Part shown: positions 38,501 to 47,600 of the stretch, piece by piece
Position numbering within the stretch: the stretch's first letter is position 1
How the letters are laid out: each line of letters opens with the position of its first letter
From: Xenopus tropicalis
Lineage: Eukaryota; Chordata; Amphibia; Anura; Pipidae
Reading direction: 5' to 3'
Assembly: GCF_000004195.4 (NCBI RefSeq)
Contig: NC_030680.2
Location: 152,294,672 to 152,358,671 of the forward strand
DNA length: 64,000 nt
Program-made: the position numbers and the translations under genes
The notes under the pieces: model-generated
What the model was told of the DNA's origin: nothing
Seen by the model: only the letters and a program-made list of their open reading frames with translations
Database searches by the model: none

Positions 38501-40300
38501 CCCTTACAGAGTGTCGCTATTCCCTCACTGCCCTCTGCTGGAATCGGGGGTTATACCCCTACAGAGTGTCGCTATTCCCTCACTGCCCTCTGCTGGAATC
38601 GGGGGTTATTACCCCTTACAGAGTGTCGCTATTCCCTCACTGCCCTCTGCTGGAATCGGGGGTTATTACCCCCTTACAGAGTGTCGCTATTCCCTCACTG
38701 CCCTCTGCTGGAATCGGGGGGTTATTACCCCTTACAGAGTGTCGCTATTCCCTCACTGCCCTCTGCTGGAATCGGGGGGTTATTACCCCTTACAGAGTGT
38801 CGCTATTCCCTCACTGGCCCTCTGCTGGAATCGGGGGGTTATTACCCCTTACAGAGTGTCGGCTATTCCCTCACTGCCCTCTGCTGGAATCGGGGGTTAA
38901 TTACCCCTTACAGAGTGTCGCTATTCCCTCACTGCCCTCTGCTTGGAATCGGGGGGTTATTACCCCTTACAGAGTGTCGCTATTCCCTCACTGCCTCTGC
39001 TGGAATCGGGGGGTTATTACCCTTACAGAGTGTCGCTATTCCCTCACTGCCCTCTGCTGGAATCGGGGGGTTATTACCCCCTTTAAAGAGGTGGGGTTCC
39101 CCCGCTTTTTTAAAATTCCGCTCACTGCCCTCTGCTGGAATCGGGGGGTTACTTACCCCCTTACAGACGTGTCGCTATTCCCCTCACTGCCCTCTGCTGG
39201 AATCGGGGGGTTATTACCCCTTACAGAGTGTCGCTATTCCCTCACTGCCCTCTGCTGGAATCGGGGTTATTACCCCTTACAGAGTGTCGCTATTCCCTCA
39301 CTGCCCTCTGCTGGAATCGGGGGTTATTACCCCCTTACGAGTGTCCCGCTATTCCGCTCACTGCCCCTCTGCTGGATCGGGGGTTATTACCCCCCTTCAG
39401 AGTGTCGCTATTCCCTCACTGGCCCTCTGCTCGGAATCGGGGGGTTATTACCCTTACAGAGTGTCTGCTATATCCCTCACTGCCCTCTCTGGAATCGGGG
39501 GGTTATTACCCCTTACAGACGGTGTCGCTATTCCCTCAACATGGCCCTCTGCTGGAATCGGGGGGTTATTACCCCTTACAGAGTGTCGCTATTCCCCTCA
39601 CTGCCTCTGCTGGAATCGGGAGGTTATCTACCCCCCTTACAGAGGTCCGGCTATTCCCTTCACTGCCCTCTGCTGGAATCGGGGGGTTATTACCCCTTAC
39701 AGAGTGTCGCTATTCCCTCACTGCCCTCTGCTGGAATCGGGGGGTTATTACCCCTTACAAGAGTGTCGCTATTCCCTCACTGCCCTCTGCTGGAATCGGG
39801 GGTTATTACCCCTTACAGAGTGTCGCTATTCCCTCACTGCCCTCTGCTGGAATCGGGGGGTTATTACCCCTTACAGAGTGTCGCTATTCCCTCACTGCCC
39901 TCTGCTGGAATCGGGGTTATTACCCCTTACAGAGTGTCGCTATTCCCTCACTGCCCTCTGCTGGAATCGGGGGTTATTACCCCTTACAGAGTGTCGCTAT
40001 TCCCTCACTGCCCTCTGCTGGAATCGGGGGTTATTACCCCTTACAGAGTGTCGCTATTCCCTCACTGCCCTCTGCTGGAATCGGGGTTATTACCCCTTAC
40101 AGAGTGTCGCTATTCCCTCACTGCCTCTGCTGGATCGGGATTCCCTTGAGCATCCATGCCTGGGAGCGGGTTATCCCCTTACAGGTGTCGCATTCCTCAC
40201 CTGCCCTCTGCTGGAATCGGGGGTTATTACCCCTTACAGAGTGTCCCGCTCAGCTCCGCTCACTGCCCCAGCTGCCCTGAATCTGGGGTTCTGAGCTGGT
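29531..40300. repeat. 58-bp tandem array, about 185 copies, with a CTCF-type site in most units
   Basis: The unit has the order CTTACAGAGTGTCGCTATTC, CCTCACTGCCCTCTGCTGG, AATCGGGGGGTTATTACCCC, with 57-59 bp spacing from G5/G6 and C4/C5 run variation. The reverse complement of each intact unit contains CCAGCAGAGGGCAG, a full match to the CTCF core CCASYAGRKGGCRS. GGGGGT-TATT-ACCCCC can form a 6-bp-stem hairpin. Quality varies: 29.5-32.3 kb and 38.8-40.3 kb contain many indels and foreign-looking insertions (for example at about 32240 and 39080), whereas 32.3-38.7 kb is clean. All three forward frames are open for thousands of codons because no unit has a stop. This is not a gene. Confidence 0.97.
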
Positions 40301-41175
40301 ATCTGCACTGTTGAATAGGCCCTGCGATTAATACACTACAGCATCTCTCTCCTCCGCGCCAATGCAAAGTCTCGCTGATTTATCTGCATTGCTCGGCGGT
40401 GTTCCGTACTCGCCACCACCTGGACAGGGTGTCGTTACTGCAATGCCGCTCGGAGTCGTGGGGTGGGGTCCAAGATGTTCCCCCCAGCCCTCTGCTGGGG
40501 GGGTTTTACCCACTAGACGGAGGGGGTGGGTAGGTGTGTTCACCCCTGGGTCGAGTGCGAGTGTGGGGTGTCCCCCAATGCCTCCCACAACGCCACCTTG
40601 AGGGGTTTGGGTGCTGTCATCACCCTACAGGGTCAGCTTGCCCTCTACGCTGGAGGGGGGGTGGGGGGGGGGGGGTCGCGGCGGAGGGGGGTGGGGGGGC
40701 GGGGGGGGGGGCGGGGGCGGGGGTGGAGTGTGTCGCTCGCCTGGGGGGGGGTATTTCCCGGGGTGGGGCACTGGCTGGGATGGGGGGGTGGCATTCGTCA
40801 ATGCGGGATGGGGGGGGGGGGCACCCCTGGGGCGAGGGGGGGGGGGGGGGGGGGGGGGGGGGCGGGGGGGGCGGGGGTGGCGGGGAGAAGAGTGGGCAGG
40901 GGGGGAGAGGGAGGAGAAGGGAGGCGGGTCAGAGACAGAAGGAGGAAAGGGAATCAAGGTGGGGGGCCACCAACGGCACCGGGGCAGTAGTGGGGGCGGG
41001 ACTGGGAACACCACGACAGACAATGGGCGGGCGGCACACAGCCCACCACCCACGGCCATGGGGAGGGGGGGGACACCCCCACGGGGGGCACACAGGCACC
41101 ACACCACCCACCCCACCCATGGGGGCACCACACCACACCCCCCATGGGCACACACCACACACACACCCTGAGGAT
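40301..41175. repeat. Degenerate, G-rich continuation of the 58-bp array
   Basis: Recognisable fragments of the unit persist (GCCCTCTGCTGGGGGGG near 40487, CTACAGGGTCAGCTTGCCCT near 40625, GTCGCT at about 40731). They are embedded in G-runs of up to about 20 and then CACCACACC-rich sequence. It looks like either poorly resolved consensus or a diverged G-rich edge. No gene is supported. Confidence 0.6.
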
Positions 41176-41519
41176 CCCCCCAGTGGGAATAGCCAATAAG
41201 AAATTATGAAGCAAAGAGACACAATTTTGTCAAAAAGCAGAGAATTTATTTCAGGATTCCCCCCCCCCCCCCATTCCTGCCCTGGGGGCGCACCCCTCCC
41301 CCATATCTGGTAACTAGATTGGCTTTAATGCCCCACTAGGGGCAGTTCCTGGGTTCCGTTGCCCCAAACCTGCTGGCAGATCGGGGAGGAGCCTGTGGGG
41401 CGCAGTTTAGTGTGAGGGACATTGAATAAAAGATGAATTGTTTGGCTGTTCCCCATAAAGCACCGCAGCTTTCCCTTTCCCGGTCTGTGCAACAACCCCG
41501 ATTCCCTGTAACAGTTAAT
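41176..41519. other. Unique sequence upstream of hdac11, no gene seen
   Basis: The sequence returns to ordinary complexity here. There is a 14-C run near 41260, a minus-strand AATAAA (TTTATT at 41245-41250) and a plus-strand AATAAA at 41425-41430. No reading frame resembles a known protein. Confidence 0.6.
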
Positions 41520-41677
41520 GATAAGGACACGCCCCTCAGGCTCTGCCCCTCCCCTCATTGTACTGCTCTACCGCCCCGCCCACTCCTGCCTGGCCCCGCC
41601 CATCCCTGTGTATCAGCCATTACCGCTCATGTGATCACTTCATCAGTAACTTGGCAACCGGGGGACCGGAAGGAAGA
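41520..41677 (+). promoter_or_regulatory. hdac11: hdac11 promoter and 5'UTR region
   Basis: GC boxes (CCGCCCCGCCC at about 41571, CCCCGCCC at about 41594) are followed by TCATGTGA (M-box/TFE-like E-box) near 41626 and GTAACTTGGCAAC, a near RFX X-box, at 41646. ACCGGAAGGAAG, a strong ETS-type site, sits immediately before the exon 1 donor. There is no TATA box, which fits a housekeeping-type promoter. The transcription start cannot be placed from sequence alone. Confidence 0.6.
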
Positions 41678-41679
41678 AT
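41678..41679 (+). CDS. hdac11: hdac11 exon 1 coding end: first two bases of a split start codon
   Basis: GGAAGGAAGAAT is followed by the perfect donor GTGAGT at 41680. Joining AT to the G that opens exon 2 gives ATG CCG CAC AAC ACG CAG, that is MPHNTQ, matching the known HDAC11 N-terminus. No alternative in-frame ATG gives this start. The ATG codons at 43542-43547 lie in intron sequence before the acceptor. Confidence 0.85.
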
Positions 41680-44600
41680 GTGAGTATTGGGGGGGGGGGC
41701 TGCACGTATATCCGGCTTAGTGTGTGTCAGGGTTACAGCTGCTGAGTGTGAGTGTGAGTGTGAGTGTGTGTATGTGTATGTGTATGTATGGGGGGGGGGG
41801 GCAGGTTGTTTGTGTAACATGTATTCCTTTCTATAAATTACAATTCAGCAGGAACAGCCCCCTAAGTTTGCCCATAGCCTGTACAGTGAGATACCATAAA
41901 ACTATGGCACATAGGGATTCCCCTGTACTAAGCACAATTCAGCAGGAACAGCCCCCTAAGTTTGCCCATAGCCTGTACAGAGAGATACCATAAAACTATG
42001 GCACATAGGGAATTCCCCGTACTAAGCACAATTCAGCAGGAACAGCCCCCTAAGTTTGCCCATAGCCTGTAAGAGAGATACCATAAAACTATGGCACATA
42101 GGGATTCCCCTGTACTAAGCACAATTCAGCAGGAACAGCCCCCCTAAGTTTGCCCATAGCCTGTACAGAGAGATACCATAAAACTATGGCACATAGGGAT
42201 TCCCCTGTACTAAGCACAATTCAGCAGGAACAGCCCCCTAAGTTTGCCCATAGCCTGTACAGAGAGATACCATAAAACTATGGCACATAGGGATTCCCCT
42301 GTAACTAAGCACAATTCAGCAGGAACAGCCCCCTAAGTTTGCCCATAGCCTGTACAGAGAGATACCATAAAACTATGGCACATAGGGATTCCCCTGTACT
42401 AAGCACAATTCAGCAGGAACAGCCCCCTAAGTTTGCCCATAGCCTGTACAGAGAGATACCATAAAACTATGGCACATAGGGATTCCCCTGTACTAAGCAC
42501 AATTCAGCAGGAACAGCCCCCCTAAAGTTTGCCCATAGCCTGTACAGAGAGATTCCATAAAACTATGGCACATAGGGATTCCCCTGTACTAAGCACAATT
42601 CAGCAGGAACAGCCCCCTAAGTTTGGCTCATAGCCTGTACAGAGAGATACCATAAAACTATGGCACATAGGGATTCCCCTGTACTAAGCACAATTCAGCA
42701 GGAACAGCCCCCTAAGTTTGCCCATAGCCTGTACAGAGAGATACCATAAAACTATGGCACATAGGGATTCCCCTGTACTAAGCACAATTCAGCAGGAACA
42801 GCCCCCTAAGTTTGCCCATAGCCTGTACAGAGAGATACCATAAAACTATGGCACATAGGGATTCCCCTGTACTAAGCACAATTCAGCAGAAACAGCCCCC
42901 TAAGTTTGCTCATAGCCTGTACAGAGAGATACCATAAAACTATGGCACATAGGGATTCCCCTGTACTAAGCACAATTCAGCAGGGAACAGCCCCCTAAGT
43001 TTGCCCATAGCCTGTACAGAGAGATACCATAAAACTATGGCACATAGGGATTCCCCTGTACTAAGCACAATTCAGCAGGAACAGCCCCCTAAGTTTGCCC
43101 ATAGCCTGTACAGAGAGATACCATAAAACTATGGCACATAGGGATTCCCCTGTACTAAGCACAATTCAGCAGGAACAGCCCCCTAAGTTTGCCCATAGCC
43201 TGTACAGAGAGATACCATAACACTATGGCACATAGGGATTCCCCTGTACTAAGCACAATTCAGCAGGAACAGCCCCCTAAGTTTGCCCATAGCCTGTACA
43301 GAGAGATACCATAAAACTATGGCACATAGGGATTCCCCTGTACTAAGCACAATTCAGCAGGAACAGCCCCCTAAGTTTGCCCATAGCCTGTACAGAGAGA
43401 TACCATAAAACTATGGCACATAGGGATTCCCCTGTACTAAGCACAATTCAGCAGGAACAGCCCCCTAAGTTTGCCCATAGCCTGTACAGAGAGATACCAT
43501 AACACTAAGGCACATAGGGACCCCCTGTACTTGCCAGTGACGTGATGTTGTTCCGTTACAGGCCGCACAACACGCAGCTCTACTCGGCCGTTCCTGCCAC
43601 ACGTTGGCCCATTATCTATTCAGCCGAATACAACATCACGTTCATTGGCCTCGAGAAGCTCCACCCCTTCGATTCTGGGAAATGGGGGAAGGTTATTGGA
43701 TTTCTTCAGGGTGAGATGAGGTTCTGGGGTCTCCTGGAAGGGTTGGGGGGATCAGATGCATGGATCCATGGAACAGCTGTAGGTACTACGGGCGCCCAAC
43801 CTGAACGCCATCAAAAATCTTGTTAGCAGGGTCCCCAAATCAAGCTTTTAGCCCTCTTCCTTGCCTGGCCCTTCTGATCATAGCCCAGTCTTCCCAGGTC
43901 ATGCCCAGTGGCCAAAAGCCCTGCCCATTGCCCACCAAAGTCCTGCCCATGGCCCACCATAGCCCTGCCCATTGCCCACCAAAGCCCTGCCCATGGCCCA
44001 CCATAGCCCTGCCCATGGCCCACCATAGCCCTGCCCATGGCCCATCATAGCCCTGCCCATTGCCCACCAAAGCCCTGCCCATTGCCCACCATAGCCCTGT
44101 CCATTGCCCACCAAAGCCCTGCCCATTGCCCACCATAGCCCTGCCCATTGCCCACCAAAGCCCTGCCCATTGCCCACTAAAGCCCTGCCCATGGCCCATC
44201 ATAGCCCTGCCCATGGCCCATCATAGCCCTGCCCATTGCCCACTAAAGCCCTGCCCATTGCCCACTAAAGCCCTGCCCATGGCCCATCATAGCCCTGCCC
44301 ATTGCCCACTAAAGCCCTGCCCATGGCCCACCATAGCCCTGCCCATTGCCCACCAAAGCCCTACCCATGGCCCACCATAGCCCTGCCCATTGCCCACCAA
44401 AGCCCTGCCCATGGCCCATCATAGCCCTGCCCATTGCCCACCAAAGCCCTGCACATTGCCCACCAAAGCCCTGCCCATGGCCCATCATAGCCCTGCCCAT
44501 TGCCCACTAAAGCCCTGCCCATGGCCCATCATAGCCCTGCCCATTGCCCACTAAAGCCCTGCCCATTGCCCACCAAAGCCCTGCCCATGGCCCGCCATAG

Positions 44601-47600
44601 CCCTGCCCATGGCCCGCCATAGCCCTGCCCATGGCCCGCAACAGCCCCGCCCATGGCCCGCCAAAGTCCTGCCCATGGCCCGCCAAAGTCCTGCCCATGG
44701 CCCGCCAAAGTCCTGCCCATGGCCCGCCAAATTCCTGCCCATGGCCCACCACAGCCCTGCCCATGGCCCGCCAAAGCCCTTCCCATGGCCCACCATAGCC
44801 CCGCCCATGGCCCACCACAGCCCCGCCCATGGCCCACCACAGCCCCGCCCATGGCCCACCACAGCCCCGCCCATGGCCCACCACAGCCCCGCCCATTCTT
44901 GATGAAGCAGCACCAGTTTTGCAATCTGTAATTTGGTGCCATGAGATCTGCCCGGGCCCCGAGTCCGACCTGCACCCCAGTGATTGTGGCCCCAATGTTT
45001 GATATCAGAGCGACTAACAGGGAAGAAAGATACAGAATAGAGCGAAACTGAAGTCATTTCTTGGGTCAGTGACCCCGGTAACCAGGAAGGAGGGAGGAAG
45101 GCACAAGAGACACCCGGCGGTGAGACATCTAATCCCAGGTGGGGCAAATGTCTGGGTCTTATGTGATCTGTTAGGGGATCAAGTGAAACACGTAATAAGG
45201 AAGTAATTAGTGGAACAATAGAGAATGGAATCTCGATACCAGGAGGGGCCCCCCGGCGCTTGTACAGCAAGTCCAACCCATCTATAAACCAACGGTGGGG
45301 TCCCACCCTGAGAGTGGGGGGCTCACAGCTTTCACTTTATTGGTTTGAGCTGAATTGCAGCCAGGTACAAGTGAGAGTTAAGGTACAAGTGAGAGTTAAG
45401 GTACAAGTGAGAGTTAAGGCACAAGTGTCAGTTAAGGCACAAGTGTCAGTTAAGGTACAAGTGAGAGTTAAGGTACAAGTGAGAGTTAAGGCACAAGTGT
45501 CAGTTAAGGTACAAGTGAGAGTTAAGGCACAAGTGAGAGTTAAGGCACAAGTGTCAGTTAAGGCACAAGTGACAGTTAAGGTACAAGTGAGAGTTAAGGT
45601 ACAAGTGAGAGTTAAGGCACAAGTGTCAGTTAAGGTACAAGTGAGAGTTAAGGCACAAGTGTCAGTTAAGGTACAAGTGAGAGTTAAGGTACAAGTGAGA
45701 GTTAAGGCACAAGTGTCAGTTAAGGTACAAGTGAGAGTTAAGGTACAAGTGAGAGTTAAGGTACAAGTGAGAGTTAAGGCACAAGTGTCAGTTAAGGTAC
45801 AAGTGTCAGTTAAGGTACAAGTGTCAGTTAAGGCACAAGTGTCAGTTAAGGTACAAGTGAGAGTTAAGGTACAAGTGAGAGTTAAGGCACAAGTGTCAGT
45901 TAAGGCACAAGTGTCAGTTAAGGTACAAGTGAGAGTTAAGGTACAAGTGAGAGTTAAGGCACAAGTGTCAGTTAAGGTACAAGTGTCAGTTAAGGTACAA
46001 GTGAGAGTTAAGGTACAAGTGAGAGTTAAGGCACAAGTGTCAGTTAAGGCACAAGTGTCAGTTAAGGTACAAGTGAGAGTTAAGGTACAAGTGAGAGTTA
46101 AGGCACAAGTGTCAGTTAAGGTACAAGTGTCAGTTAAGGTACAAGTGTCAGTTAAGGTACAAGTGAGAGTTAAGGCACAAGTGTCAGTTAAGGTACAAGT
46201 GAGAGTTAAGGCACAAGTGTCAGTTAAGGTACAAGTGAGAGTTAAGGTACAAGTGAGAGTTAAGGCACAAGTGTCAGTTAAGGTACAAGTGTCAGTTAAG
46301 GTACAAGTGAGAGTTAAGGCACAAGTGTCAGTTAAGGTACAAGTGAGAGTTAAGGTACAAGTGAGAGTTAAGGCACAAGTGTCAGTTAAGGTACAAGTGA
46401 GAGTTAAGGTACAAGTGAGAGTTAAGGTACAAGTGTCAGTTAAGGCACAAGTGTCAGTTAAGGTACAAGTGTCAGTTAAGGTACAAGTGAGAGTTAAGGC
46501 ACAAGTGAGAGTTAAGGTACAAGTGTCAGTTAAGGCACAAGTGAGAGTTAAGGCACAAGTGAGAGTTAAGGTACAAGTGTCAGTTAAGGCACAAGTGTCA
46601 GTTAAGGTACAAGTGTCAGTTAAGGTACAAGTGAGAGTTAAGGCACAAGTGAGAGTTAAGGTACAAGTGTCAGTTAAGGCACAAGTGAGAGTTAAGGCAC
46701 AAGTGAGAGTTAAGGTACAAGTGTCAGTTAAGGTACAAGTGAGAGTTAAGGCACAAGTGTCAGTTAAGGTACAAGTGTCAGTTAAGGTACAAGTGTCAGT
46801 TAAGGTACAAGTGTCAGTTAAGGTACAAGTGAGAGTTAAGGTATAAGTGAGAGTTAAGGCACAAGTGTCAGTTAAGGCACAAGTGTCAGTTAAGGTACAA
46901 GTGAGAGTTAAGGCACAAGTGAGAGTTAAGGCACAAGTGAGAGTTAAGGTACAAGTGTCAGTTAAGGCACAAGTGAGAGTTAAGGCACAAGTGTCAGTTA
47001 AGGCACAAGTGAGAGTTAAGGTACAAGTGTCAGTTAAGGTACAAGTGTCAGTTAAGGTACAAGTGAGAGTTAAGGCACAAGTGAGAGTTAAGGCACAAGT
47101 GAGAGTTAAGGTACAAGTGTCAGTTAAGGCACAAGTGTCAGTTAAGGCACAAGTGAGAGTTAAGGCACAAGTGAGAGTTAAGGTACAAGTGTCAGTTAAG
47201 GTACAAGTGTCAGTTAAGGCACAAGTGTCAGTTAAGGCACAAGTGAGAGTTAAGGCACAAGTGAGAGTTAAGGTACAAGTGTCAGTTAAGGTACAAGTGT
47301 CAGTTAAGGTACAAGTGTCAGTTAAGGCACAAGTGAGAGTTAAGGTACAAGTGTCAGTTAAGGCACAAGTGTCAGTTAAGGTACAAGTGTCAGTTAAGGC
47401 ACAAGTGAGAGTTAAGGCACAAGTGAGAGTTAAGGTACAAGTGTCAGTTAAGGTACAAGTGAGAGTTAAGGTACAAGTGTCAGTTAAGGTACAAGTGTCA
47501 GTTAAGGCACAAGTGAGAGTTAAGGTACAAGTGTCAGTTAAGGCACAAGTGTCAGTTAAGGTACAAGTGTCAGTTAAGGTACAAGTGTCAGTTAAGGCAC

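Noticed and set aside
30337..40294. Overlapping forward open frames of 1,300 to 2,900 codons
   Set aside because: They lie wholly in the 58-bp array. The unit has no stop in any frame and its length of about 58 rotates the frame, so all three frames stay open. The translation is the repeat read cyclically, with no domain and no splice context.
40526..41199. Gly- and Pro-rich frames on both strands
   Set aside because: They reflect low-complexity G-runs in a probably unreliable consensus segment.
41245..41250. Minus-strand AATAAA suggesting the end of an antisense gene
   Set aside because: No minus-strand coding sequence lies to its right before the hdac11 promoter. A six-base match is weak on its own.
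43542..43561. ATG ATG just before hdac11 exon 2 as a translation start
   Set aside because: They precede the acceptor TTACAG. The family N-terminus MPHNTQLY is reproduced only by splicing from exon 1.
43823..45306. Gly/Trp/Met-rich minus-strand frames (GRAMVGHGQ-like repeats)
   Set aside because: These are translations of the 22-bp array. No start context, splice signals or homology.
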